DNA of 58,292 nt, taken from positions 1-58,292 of the forward strand of contig CALKGG010000053.1 in NCBI GenBank assembly GCA_938084885.1. The letters run 5' to 3'. The stretch is from an uncultured Acidimicrobiales bacterium. Its GTDB lineage: Bacteria > Actinomycetota > Acidimicrobiia > Acidimicrobiales > SHLQ01. Below the pieces are notes generated by a model. It was given only the letters and a program-made list of their open reading frames with translations. It had not been told where the DNA came from and searched no databases. Position numbers and translations under genes: made by a program. Shown here in pieces: positions 15,908 to 23,624 of the stretch; position 1 is the first letter of the stretch; each line of letters starts with the position of its first letter.

Positions 15908-16504
15908 ATGGCGCAATGTCGATGCGGCGCGTTGGCCAAAGAGGCGTGCCCGCAGTGCTTGCAGGTGCGGTGCGGGCAGCACCTTCACCGGTCGGCGGTT
16001 GGTTGCGCGTATTGTGCGGCCGAACAACGAGCGGCGAGGTCGAACTTTGCCCGCTCCAAAGATGGCGCAGCGCAAAGTCGCCTCCTTGAAATCCAGTCGC
16101 GGATGATCGTCACGGCAGCAACCTTTGCCCGGGTTCGGCTTCGCGATGTTCGGACGAATTCGCGAGTGAGTCGGCCGAGCTCGCCCCGCAGTAGCGCTCG
16201 GGGTTCGACCAAGACGGCGTTTGGTTGGGTGCTCGCAACCGACACGCAGCATGGCGTCTCGGGGCATCCGTGCGACGCGGTTCTCACCCCGACAGGCGAG
16301 ATCTTCTGTTCGCACGGTTGCTCTCGGCTCGTGCACGACGAGGTGACCACCGATGCGCGCCAACTCGTTAGCTGGTTCGATCAAGCAATGGTCCGGTACG
16401 AAGTTCGCCAATGGCCAAACAACGTCGATGACCTCAGATGTCTCGTCATCGACTTCGAGTTCTCGGTCAAACGTGGATTGACCGCCCGATATCGGGCGAG
16501 CTGA
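15908..16504 (+). CDS. Zinc-knuckle protein, second of a tandem paralogue pair
   Basis: A 198-residue paralogue of the preceding gene. It shares the start MAQCRCGALAKEACPQCLQ, the following VRC and H and the CAYC pair, then QSRM, GWVLATDTQH, TGEIFC and a W-rich helix (LVSWFDQAMVRYEVRQWP) near the C-terminus. The linker lacks the LRNTAE repeats. GGAAGG lies 7 nt before the ATG, a good ribosome-binding site. No enzyme motif is visible; a DNA-, RNA- or protein-binding zinc module with an unknown C-terminal domain is the most that can be said. Confidence 0.72.
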   Translation: MAQCRCGALAKEACPQCLQVRCGQHLHRSAVGCAYCAAEQRAARSNFARSKDGAAQSRLLEIQSRMIVTAATFARVRLRDVRTNSRVSRPSSPRSSARGSTKTAFGWVLATDTQHGVSGHPCDAVLTPTGEIFCSHGCSRLVHDEVTTDARQLVSWFDQAMVRYEVRQWPNNVDDLRCLVIDFEFSVKRGLTARYRAS

Positions 16505-16537
16505 CGGCCCGTCGCCAGGAAACGATCAAAAACGAGA

Positions 16538-16565
16538 GAGAGGCCGCCTTGCGGCAGCCCCTCTC
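16538..16565 (+). terminator. Hairpin between convergent genes
   Basis: GAGAGG-CCGC and GCGG-CCTCTC pair around a short loop with a small bulge on the right arm. It lies 34 bp after the zinc-knuckle gene stop. There is no T-run, so it would be an imperfect intrinsic terminator. Confidence 0.5.
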
Positions 16566-16612
16566 ATACAAATCTCGCCGTGCTATCTCTACTCGTTCCC
16601 GATGGCTCAACC

Positions 16613-16626
16613 GGCCGCGAGCGGCC
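16613..16626. terminator. Second hairpin in the same convergent gap
   Basis: GGCCGC-GA-GCGGCC is a perfect short palindrome in the 268-bp gap between 16504 and 16773. The rest of that gap shows no recognisable gene except a doubtful 38-codon frame. Confidence 0.4.
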
Positions 16627-16772
16627 TCTGTCTGCCTGGTGTGAGAGAACGTTGGGGAAGCCCGTCTGATTTGTCGTCACCAACAGTGTGACTAACGACA
16701 CATTCGCGCTGCCGCGAGCATTCGTCAAGTCACTTACCGGATTTCTGGCGAGCGCTGACGTTGAGCAGTTGG

Positions 16773-19337
16773 TTACTCGTTCGTTAACCGAAGCGCGTTG
16801 TTGATCACGCCGAGATGGCTGTACGCCTGAGGGTGGTTGCCGAGTGAGCGACAAGCGACCGGATCATATTCCTCAGAGAGCAACCCAGTGTCGCCGGCTG
16901 TTGCGAGCAGCTTGCGAAACAGACTCTCGGCCTCCTCGGTCTCGCCCAACATTGCGTAGGCATCGATCAGCCACGACGTCATCAGATGAAAGCCGCCTTC
17001 GGCGCCGGGAAGCCCATCGTCGTGGTGGTAGCGGTAGACGGTCGGTCCTTCCCGCAGCTGTGCCTCGACCCCGCGGACCGTGCCGGCAAACCGAGGATCA
17101 TCAGCGTCGACAAGCCCCCAGAGGCCAACGCTCAGCACCGACGCATCCAAGTCGACGCCGTCGTAGGCCGCAGTGAACGACTGCACCGTGTCATTCCAGC
17201 CGTTCTCGAAGATGTCATTCGCGATGGTCTCGCGCAGCAGCTCCCACTCGGGCCGCTCTCGTTCGAAGACTTCCGCAGCGATTCGAATCGCTCGATCGAC
17301 CGTCACCCAACACATGACCTTCGAATACACGTGGTGTCTTGGGGCAGCACGAATCTCCCAGATTCCGTGATCTGGTTCGGTCCAGCGCAGCTCCACCGCA
17401 GCCACCATGGCTTCGACCAAACGCCAGTGACGTGCAGACAGGGGCGCGCCCCGTTCACCCAACAAGTGCACAAGGTCGACGATCGGACCGAAGACGTCGA
17501 GCTGAACTTGATTGTCGGCGGCGTTCCCCACCCGAACCGGACGTGATCCCCCGTACCCAGCGAGCTCGGTGATGTCGGCTTCGGGAGGGAGCTTGCCGCC
17601 GTCGAGCGAGTAGAGCGGATTGAGACGCTCGGGCTGCCCATCGCCGGCATCGAGAACTCCAAGAACCCAATCGAGATAGTCCATGGCCTCTTCGTGACTG
17701 CCGAGGCGGACCAAGGCCGCCGCGCTGAGCGCCGCGTCGCGCAGCCAGCAATAGCGATAGTCCCAGTTGCGAACGCCGCCGATGTACTCGGGCAAGCTCG
17801 TGGTCGGAGCCGCCGCTATGCCACCGCTCGGTCCATACACAAGAGCCTTAAGGACGAGAGCGGAACGCCTGACGTGGGCGCTTGCAGACGTAGGAACTTC
17901 GAGCTTGTCGGTCCAGTCCGCCCAGAATCGGCGAGTGTGATCTCGCTTGCGAGCCTCCTCAGCCTCGGCACGAAGACTTGCTGTTCCGATACGCAGCTCC
18001 AGCGTGACTGGCCCCTGCGACAAATCGATTCGTGCCGTTGCCGTTTGGTGCTGGCCGACCGACTCGATATCCCATTCGACACCCGGCGCACGAAGGACAA
18101 TCAGATCGCGCGCACCGCTCACCTCAAGCCCGTTCGTTCGTTGCTCGATCTGGGTGGGGAAGCGCCCGAAGTCGAGGCGTGGAGCGAACTCGACAACGGC
18201 GATACCGGTTCCGCTCAGGTGGCGGATCACATCGCTCCGGCCAGCGAGCAGGTTTGGGCGGCCGTCGGAAACATCGAGATAGTCGGTCACCGTCACGTCT
18301 TGCCAGACCGTCTCCAACATCATCGTGTTGTCGACATACCGTTGCAGGCTTGGCGCTGCGCCGTCTTGGGTCCCAATCGAGAAATAGCCAGCGGTTGGTC
18401 CGCCGAGGAGTTCCGCGAAGATGGCTGGGTCATCGAGACGTGGCGCACAGAACCACGTAATGCGTGCGTCGGGCGTGACGATTGCTGCGGTCCGCTGATC
18501 GGAGAGCAGACTGTGTTGTTCGATCGGGACCAACCCTGCGCCGGCGAGCCATTCGTTTCGCAGCGAGCAGAACGTGCTGAGCATGAGGGCAACGTCGGCG
18601 GTGTTGTCGATCCGGTGGGTCGCGATCGTGTCGCCCTCGCCGACCTTGACCCCAACGTCAGGCCCCGAGAGCGAGTCGAACGCGTTCTCGTCGGTCGTAT
18701 CATCGCCGATATAGAGGACGGCGGTTGCGCTGACATTTGCCCGGAGTATTTCGAGCGCTTTGCCTTTATCGGCGGCCATGACCCCAATTTCGGAGACCAT
18801 CTTTCCTGTCCGGTAGACGAGTGAATCGTCGGCCGCGGCGATCGCTTCGACTTCGACGATCGCATCTGGGACGATGTCGGCATCGGCGTTGCGTGTGTGA
18901 AACGCCACCGACGCGGGCTTCTGTTCGAGCGATGTGCCCGGGTAGCGGCGGCAAATGTCGGCCAGCTTTTCGCCTAGTGCGTCACGTCGGGCTTGGGTTT
19001 CGTCGTCCATCTGGAGGGCGAAGTCGACGTCGAACTCGCTGCCGTGGCTGCCGACGAGATGGATCTCGGCTGGGAGACGGCTCAATGCAGCGAGGTCGCG
19101 CAGCGAACGCGAGGAGATGATCCCGACCGCTGTCTGATCGAGTAGCGCGAGCGACCGCAACGCGACGGCGACCTCTCGATCCGGGACGGCACGCATCGGA
19201 TCGTTGACGATGGGTGCGATTGTTCCGTCGTAGTCGGTGGCGACAAGAATTTGCGGAATTTGGGCGAGTTCGGTCAATCGTTCGACGAGATCGTCGGGGA
19301 GATCGGCCAACGTTGGAGTGGGGGCGCTGTTCGACAT
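16773..19337 (-). CDS. Trehalose-phosphatase / GH15 glucoamylase-trehalase fusion
   Basis: An 854-residue bifunctional protein. Residues about 25-260 are an OtsB-type HAD phosphatase: nucleophile motif DYDGTIAP (35-42) and the metal motif IGDDTTDENAF. Residues about 265-854 are a glycoside hydrolase family 15 domain, with GGVRNWDYRYCWLRD, the general acid in HGIWEIR, the general base in LSEEYDP, and the family ending QAYSHLGVINNA. GH15 includes actinobacterial trehalases, so the protein may remove phosphate from trehalose 6-phosphate and then split trehalose, or trim an alpha-glucan. No otsA is nearby. The frame is continuous through both domains, so this is a real fusion. Confidence 0.9.
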   Translation of the reverse strand: MSNSAPTPTLADLPDDLVERLTELAQIPQILVATDYDGTIAPIVNDPMRAVPDREVAVALRSLALLDQTAVGIISSRSLRDLAALSRLPAEIHLVGSHGSEFDVDFALQMDDETQARRDALGEKLADICRRYPGTSLEQKPASVAFHTRNADADIVPDAIVEVEAIAAADDSLVYRTGKMVSEIGVMAADKGKALEILRANVSATAVLYIGDDTTDENAFDSLSGPDVGVKVGEGDTIATHRIDNTADVALMLSTFCSLRNEWLAGAGLVPIEQHSLLSDQRTAAIVTPDARITWFCAPRLDDPAIFAELLGGPTAGYFSIGTQDGAAPSLQRYVDNTMMLETVWQDVTVTDYLDVSDGRPNLLAGRSDVIRHLSGTGIAVVEFAPRLDFGRFPTQIEQRTNGLEVSGARDLIVLRAPGVEWDIESVGQHQTATARIDLSQGPVTLELRIGTASLRAEAEEARKRDHTRRFWADWTDKLEVPTSASAHVRRSALVLKALVYGPSGGIAAAPTTSLPEYIGGVRNWDYRYCWLRDAALSAAALVRLGSHEEAMDYLDWVLGVLDAGDGQPERLNPLYSLDGGKLPPEADITELAGYGGSRPVRVGNAADNQVQLDVFGPIVDLVHLLGERGAPLSARHWRLVEAMVAAVELRWTEPDHGIWEIRAAPRHHVYSKVMCWVTVDRAIRIAAEVFERERPEWELLRETIANDIFENGWNDTVQSFTAAYDGVDLDASVLSVGLWGLVDADDPRFAGTVRGVEAQLREGPTVYRYHHDDGLPGAEGGFHLMTSWLIDAYAMLGETEEAESLFRKLLATAGDTGLLSEEYDPVACRSLGNHPQAYSHLGVINNALRLTNE

Positions 19338-19407
19338 TGGACATGAACGCTACTCGCTCAGTCACCAAACATGGAATGAACCGACTATTCTCGGCGCTTG
19401 TATCACT

Positions 19408-20268
19408 ATGACTGCTCATGAACCACAAGACGCCGTCGTCGGCGATGAGGTGTGCTACCGCCACCCCGACCGAGAGACCGGCATTCGCTGCCAGCGCTGC
19501 GACCGCCATGTCTGCGTCGACTGTCGCCACCAGGCGTCGGTGGGAGTGCATTGTCCTGAGTGCACCAAGAGCGCAGGGACTCAGAAGGTCTACAACGCCC
19601 GCAACCTTCCCGGCGCAAACTTCGTGGTCACCAAGGCGCTCGTTGCGATCAACGTGTTGGTCTACTTCGCAATTGCTGGAACGGCGTCGAACCAAGTGGC
19701 CAACGATTTTGCGACGTGGGGACCGGCCATCTGGGAGAACAACGAGCTTTGGCGGATCATCACTGGCGGATTCCTCCACGCCAGCATCTTCCACATTGGG
19801 TTCAACATGTACTTGCTCTGGCAGCTCGGACAGCAGATCGAGCGGGTATCGGGAGAGGCAAAGTTCGCTGCGGTGTACGCTGCTTCGCTTCTCGGTGGGT
19901 CGTTCGGTGCCCTGCTCCTCGACCCGGCCATCCCTGTCGTCGGAGCGTCTGGTGCCGTGTTCGGGCTCATTGGGTTCATGGTCTTTTTGCTCCGTAGCAG
20001 AGGGATTGGGCTGTTCGATACAGGCTTGGGTTTCCTGATCGTGATCAATGTTGTGCTGAGCTTCCGTGGCGGTGTCAGCCTCGGCGGACATGTCGGCGGG
20101 CTGCTCGTTGGGTTCGTGCTCGGCGCGTTGTTCTACGGGCTCAACCAAGGCGACAAGCCAATCATCAAGGGCGACAAGGCTCAGATTGGCGTCTGCGGAG
20201 TGCTTGCGGTGGTGTTGTTCGCTGCGGCCTACTTCGTCAGCTCTACCTGGATGAACCCGCTGTTCTAA
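19408..20268 (+). CDS. Rhomboid intramembrane protease with N-terminal zinc finger
   Basis: A 286-residue membrane serine protease. The first 60 residues are a B-box-like zinc finger (CYRHPDRETGIRCQRC, then CVDC and HCPEC). Six or more membrane segments follow. The catalytic features are present: HIGFNMYLLWQ in TM2, the serine in GASGAVFGLIG (TM4) and the histidine in GGHVGGLLVG (TM6). The start at 19408 is chosen because it fits the zinc finger; the frame is open further upstream over the divergent gene. It is convergent with the SRPBCC gene. Substrates are unknown. Confidence 0.9.
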   Translation: MTAHEPQDAVVGDEVCYRHPDRETGIRCQRCDRHVCVDCRHQASVGVHCPECTKSAGTQKVYNARNLPGANFVVTKALVAINVLVYFAIAGTASNQVANDFATWGPAIWENNELWRIITGGFLHASIFHIGFNMYLLWQLGQQIERVSGEAKFAAVYAASLLGGSFGALLLDPAIPVVGASGAVFGLIGFMVFLLRSRGIGLFDTGLGFLIVINVVLSFRGGVSLGGHVGGLLVGFVLGALFYGLNQGDKPIIKGDKAQIGVCGVLAVVLFAAAYFVSSTWMNPLF

Positions 20269-20291
20269 CCAGCCGCCCGCACGACACATGC

Positions 20292-20423
20292 GCTACCGGT
20301 AGATTTGGGGTCTGACCCCAAATGTTCCGCTAGTGCCCGGGATTGTTGAATTTGCGGGGGTCGCGATGGGTGCGACGGGTGCGGCGCACGTGCTACCGGT
20401 AGATTTGGGGTCAGACCCCAAAA
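20292..20423. repeat. Pair of CTACCGGTAG / GGGGTCTGACCCC elements, 100 bp apart
   Basis: The motif GCTACCGGTAGATTTGGGG continues into TCTGACCCCAAA at 20292-20322 and recurs at 20392-20422 with TCAGA in the loop. Both have the palindrome CTACCGGTAG next to the hairpin. The 100-bp spacing is almost that of the copy at 12563. It lies between the convergent rhomboid and SRPBCC genes. Confidence 0.75.
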
Positions 20424-20427
20424 GTGC

Positions 20428-20883
20428 CTATGGCGTGGCGAGTTGGCCGTGTTTGAAGCGCTTTGCCAGGTGCTGAAGGTTTCGCTTCCAGATGGCCTTG
20501 AGCAAGAACGAGCCGGGAACCTCGCCGACCGGGCCACCCAAAAACCACGGGAACGTGAGCTCCTCTGCCCACCGGAACAACGTTCGGCCGCCAGGCAACG
20601 GGGAAAGCGTGAAGGCCCCAACCCCAACAACGACTCCACTATGGCGCACCCCAATCGTCGACTCGTCAGACCACTCGGTGATCTCCATACGATCGGTCAA
20701 CTTGATCGGTCCGACCTTCGTCTCACAGTCGAACGTCGTACCCACCCCCTCCTTGTGTTCGGAGGTGAACCAGATCGATTCAGCGTCGTGCATCCACTGG
20801 ACGTGGCTGGAAATATTGCGGACATCAGCCCACACCACGGCAGGCGGGGCGTCGATTTCGGTTTCCACGGTGATTGCGACCAT
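20428..20883 (-). CDS. SRPBCC (polyketide cyclase/dehydrase-like) protein
   Basis: A 151-residue START-like fold protein. The opening VAITVETEIDAPPAVVWADVRNISSHVQWM is the hallmark of the SRPBCC superfamily, which binds lipids or other hydrophobic ligands in a deep cavity. The C-terminal helix FLLKAIWKRNLQHLAKRF closes the fold. No catalytic residue can be assigned. It starts 21 bp from the divergent thioesterase gene at 20905 and probably shares a compact two-way promoter with it. Confidence 0.82.
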   Translation of the reverse strand: MVAITVETEIDAPPAVVWADVRNISSHVQWMHDAESIWFTSEHKEGVGTTFDCETKVGPIKLTDRMEITEWSDESTIGVRHSGVVVGVGAFTLSPLPGGRTLFRWAEELTFPWFLGGPVGEVPGSFLLKAIWKRNLQHLAKRFKHGQLATP

Positions 20884-20889
20884 TGATTC

Positions 20890-20899
20890 AGGTTACGGT
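20890..20899. promoter_or_regulatory. Overlapping divergent -10 elements (SRPBCC and thioesterase genes)
   Basis: On the minus strand TAACCT (20895 to 20890) is followed by six bases and the ATG at 20883. On the plus strand TACGGT (20894-20899) is followed by five bases and the ATG at 20905. The two hexamers overlap by two bases, so the two transcripts may compete. No -35 boxes or ribosome sites are visible. Confidence 0.4.
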
Positions 20900-20904
20900 C
20901 AGGT

Positions 20905-21321
20905 ATGCCCGCGCACATGACCGACCATCGAGTTCGTTTCCACGAGCTCGATCCGTACGACCACGTCAACCACGCCATGTACGTGACGTACTTCGAGATT
21001 GGACGTGTCGAGGCACTCGTTGCTGTAGAGCTCGGACTCGATGCACTAAAGACCGACGGCTTCCAATTCGTCGTCACCAAGATCGAAGTTCGCTTTCGAT
21101 CTGCAGCAACAGCCGGAGACGATCTCGTGATCTCCACTGGCGTCTCGAAGTTCGGACGGGCGTCGACTGTATGGCAACAGGAAATTCACCGAGGCGATGC
21201 GCTGATAGCGACTGCAGAGGTCACCGTCGCCGTCACCGACCGCTCGGGCAAACCCGTCCGGCCCGAGCCATACATCTTCGAACGGCTCGAACACCTCGCG
21301 ATCGAGAACCACTCGGTCTAG
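20905..21321 (+). CDS. Acyl-CoA thioesterase, YbgC/4-hydroxybenzoyl-CoA type
   Basis: A 138-residue hot-dog fold thioesterase. The motif HELDPYDHVNHAMYVTYFE holds the catalytic aspartate (DxxxHVNN type) of this family; RVEAL follows, as usual. It hydrolyses acyl-CoA or acyl-ACP; chain length is not predictable. Its stop overlaps the end of the convergent methyltransferase gene by four bases, so no terminator fits between them. Confidence 0.9.
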   Translation: MPAHMTDHRVRFHELDPYDHVNHAMYVTYFEIGRVEALVAVELGLDALKTDGFQFVVTKIEVRFRSAATAGDDLVISTGVSKFGRASTVWQQEIHRGDALIATAEVTVAVTDRSGKPVRPEPYIFERLEHLAIENHSV

Positions 21322-22091
21322 ACCGCCACAAAGACACTAACGGCATTCGAGTCGTCGTCGGTGTAAGGCGTTTCGTCCCAATCGGCGAAACGGTCGCCGA
21401 GACGAAAACCGGCAATTTCGGCCATCTCGTCGAGCTGCGCCGGAGTCGAATACCGGATCTTCCACGGACGCATCCGGATACCGGCTTCAGAAATCTCGAT
21501 GTGCTGGCCAGTAATCTCCTGGTTCGCGGCGTCGCGTACCGTAGCGGTCAACACCGCAGTATCGACCGTCAGCGATCTGGTCGTCACCAGCCGATCGAGA
21601 TGTGGGTCCGGAGGTGCGGGCACCATTGCCTCGACGATCAACCGGCCGCCAAGACGCAACACACGATGGCATTCGGCCAAACAGTTCGCCTGGCCACCGG
21701 GTTGGTTCACGTTAAAGAGCGTGTTCGTTGCAACCAACACCGTGTCGAACAACCCATCGGCGAAGGGAAGGACGGCCATATCTGCCCCAACAGCCATCGA
21801 CACGAGCGGTTCGGCAACGCCGTTCCAACGGTCGAGCATCGCCAACGACGCATCGATGCCGGTCACCCAATGGCCCCGGTTGGCAAGAGGAGTCGACAAA
21901 CGGCCCGTCCCAACACCGAGCTCGAGCAGCCGCTGCGATGGCCCGAAGCGGTCGACGAATGTGGCAGTTGCCTCGGCGTCGGAGACGTCGTCGTACCATT
22001 CGTCGTAGACATCAGCGAAGCTGTCGCCATATCGGGCCGGACCAAAATCTGGCGATCCGTCTTCTACCATCTGTCGTGCAATGTCCGTCAC
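21318..22091 (-). CDS. SAM-dependent methyltransferase
   Basis: A 257-residue class I methyltransferase. Motif I is LLELGVGTGRLSTPL, motif II region VTGIDASLAMLDRW supplies the acidic ribose-binding residue, and VLVATNTLFNV with GGRLIVEAMVP forms motifs III-IV. This is a methyltransferase-25/11-like domain; the substrate is unknown. It starts with GTG at 22091, preceded by CATTCT at the 12-nt leaderless distance, and only 17 bp separate it from the divergent gene at 22109. Confidence 0.85.
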   Translation of the reverse strand: MTDIARQMVEDGSPDFGPARYGDSFADVYDEWYDDVSDAEATATFVDRFGPSQRLLELGVGTGRLSTPLANRGHWVTGIDASLAMLDRWNGVAEPLVSMAVGADMAVLPFADGLFDTVLVATNTLFNVNQPGGQANCLAECHRVLRLGGRLIVEAMVPAPPDPHLDRLVTTRSLTVDTAVLTATVRDAANQEITGQHIEISEAGIRMRPWKIRYSTPAQLDEMAEIAGFRLGDRFADWDETPYTDDDSNAVSVFVAV

Positions 22092-22108
22092 CGACTAAGA
22101 ATGGCCTA

Positions 22109-22996
22109 GTGACCGAGGTGCAATCCAACGCAAGCGTGGGTCGTCCACTACCAGTTCCGACTTTGGAGGAACTCCCACCGCTCTTGGCGCGCACGCCGTT
22201 GGCCATCATCGACGAGGCACTCACGTTCCTGCGAATCAATCCGGCGATGTTCTTTGGTCTCGCCGCAATCGTGATCCTGCCGTTGCAACTCATCATCTTG
22301 GTACTGCCGGGTTCGTCGTTGCGCGGGAACCGTCCCGATCGCACCGTCGACATTTTGATCTCGAGCATCGATCAACCCGGCGCTGTTGCAAATGGAGCCG
22401 GGACGTTCATCTTCGAGTCGCTCGCCCTGTTCGCCGTCGCTGCGATCTATGGGCAGGTCATCGCCGCCTGGTATTCGGGTCGTTCAATGACTGCGGCCGA
22501 CCTGCTCAAAGCGTCGCTGAAACGAAGTCCGGCGATCCTCGGCGCGTGGACGCTGGCCCATCTGGCCATCGTGGTTGGTGGGGTGCTGAGTTTCGGCATC
22601 CTTGGTGTGTTGATCGGCGCGTTCTTCATCGTTGCCGCGCCAGCTATGGGAGCCGAGGGCCTCGGAGCGGTGGAAACCCTGCGAAGAAGTCGACTGCTAA
22701 CGACCGCAAGGTTCGGGCATTCGCTCGTGGTGTACGTGGCCGTCGCCGCAGCAGGTCAGGTGATGGACTTCTCCCTGCGGATCGCGCCTACGTTCATATT
22801 GGGTCAACTCAACGTGCCGATCTGGGTCACCGAAGGCGTGTTCGACGTCGTCGCCTCGATCATCGTCGTTGCGTTTACTGCGGCCACCTCGATCGTGCTG
22901 TATGTCGACCTCCGCGTCCGTCGGGAAGGCATCGACCTCTACATGGCGCTCGACAAGAACGTGACTGCCCACCAGGTGATGGGGCGCCGTGGCTGA
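22109..22996 (+). CDS. Multi-pass membrane protein, first gene of the MoxR-DUF58 block
   Basis: A 295-residue protein with about five or six membrane segments, in the manner of the membrane domain found with glycerophosphodiester phosphodiesterases or of DUF4013-like proteins. Motifs: a cytoplasmic N-terminus with LLARTPLAIIDEALTFLRINPA, an amphipathic RSMTAADLLKASLKRSP between two helices, and a C-terminal ASIVLYVDLRVRREGIDL. The last is typical of these proteins. The start GTG at 22109 fits a TAAGAAT hexamer upstream; the frame is open further but that part is antisense to the methyltransferase. Its end overlaps the next gene by 8 nt. Role unknown, perhaps assembly of a membrane complex. 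Confidence 0.75.
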   Translation: MTEVQSNASVGRPLPVPTLEELPPLLARTPLAIIDEALTFLRINPAMFFGLAAIVILPLQLIILVLPGSSLRGNRPDRTVDILISSIDQPGAVANGAGTFIFESLALFAVAAIYGQVIAAWYSGRSMTAADLLKASLKRSPAILGAWTLAHLAIVVGGVLSFGILGVLIGAFFIVAAPAMGAEGLGAVETLRRSRLLTTARFGHSLVVYVAVAAAGQVMDFSLRIAPTFILGQLNVPIWVTEGVFDVVASIIVVAFTAATSIVLYVDLRVRREGIDLYMALDKNVTAHQVMGRRG

Positions 22997-23624
22997 GGTC
23001 AGCAACGAAGACGCCAACGACCTCGCCGACGAAATTCTCGGCCGGGAACGATTCTTGAATGCCAGCGAGCCCGGCATCTTCCAACGTGCCGTCGACCGAG
23101 TGCTCGACGCGATTGGCGATGTGCTCGGCCGGGTGTTCAGCGCAATCTTTGGCGGCGCGGGCGGTGCAGCCGGTACGGGGATCGCGATTGTTTTGCTGGT
23201 CTTTGCCGGTGGGCTGCTGGCATTCGCGATCTATCGCGCAATCACCAACCGGACACCCAAAGAAAAGGCCGTCGAGAGCGGCACGAGGATCGTGTTCGAT
23301 GCGGCGGTGGAACCCGAGCAGCTCCAGGCAGAAATGGCAGACCACATCGCTGCTGGACACTGGCGCGAAGCAGTGATTGCGGGCTTCCGCCTGAGCATTG
23401 TTGGTCTGATCGACGCAAACATCGCGCGAGAGATCTCCGGCGCAACGACCGGCGACTTCGCTGCGTCGATCAGTGCCCAACGGCCCGAGCTGCGCCCCGC
23501 GTATGACGCTGCAGCTCGTCCATTTGAGCGGGCCTTCTACAGCGACATGGCAATTGGATCCGGCGACATGGACGTGGTCCGAGCGCTTCTCGACGAGCTT
23601 TCCACGATCGGGTCGACCCAATGA
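22989..23624 (+). CDS. DUF4129 membrane protein
   Basis: A 211-residue protein with one membrane helix (about residues 60-82, GIAIVLLVFAGGLLAFAIY). The C-terminal domain carries the DUF4129 pattern: HWREAVIAGFRLSIVGLID and AARPFERAFYSDM. DUF4129 proteins are regularly encoded with MoxR and DUF58 genes. The GTG start at 22989 overlaps the previous stop, and the stop overlaps the next ATG (ATGA), so translation is coupled. Function not established. Confidence 0.85.
   Translation: MAEVSNEDANDLADEILGRERFLNASEPGIFQRAVDRVLDAIGDVLGRVFSAIFGGAGGAAGTGIAIVLLVFAGGLLAFAIYRAITNRTPKEKAVESGTRIVFDAAVEPEQLQAEMADHIAAGHWREAVIAGFRLSIVGLIDANIAREISGATTGDFAASISAQRPELRPAYDAAARPFERAFYSDMAIGSGDMDVVRALLDELSTIGSTQ

Noticed and set aside
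16688..16804. A 38-codon plus-strand frame starting GTG (VTNDTFALPRAF...) in the gap after the zinc-knuckle genes
   Set aside because: It overlaps the 3' end of the convergent phosphatase/GH15 gene on the other strand, has no ribosome site and no recognisable motif.
17694..18824. Plus-strand frame of 376 codons
   Set aside because: Antisense to the trehalose-phosphatase/GH15 gene, whose domains are complete and certain.
18982..20289. Minus-strand frame of 435 codons
   Set aside because: Antisense to the rhomboid gene and out of frame with the phosphatase gene; no domain is visible.
20874..22109. Plus-strand frame of 411 codons
   Set aside because: Overlaps the thioesterase gene in another frame and is antisense to the methyltransferase gene; both of those have clear family motifs.
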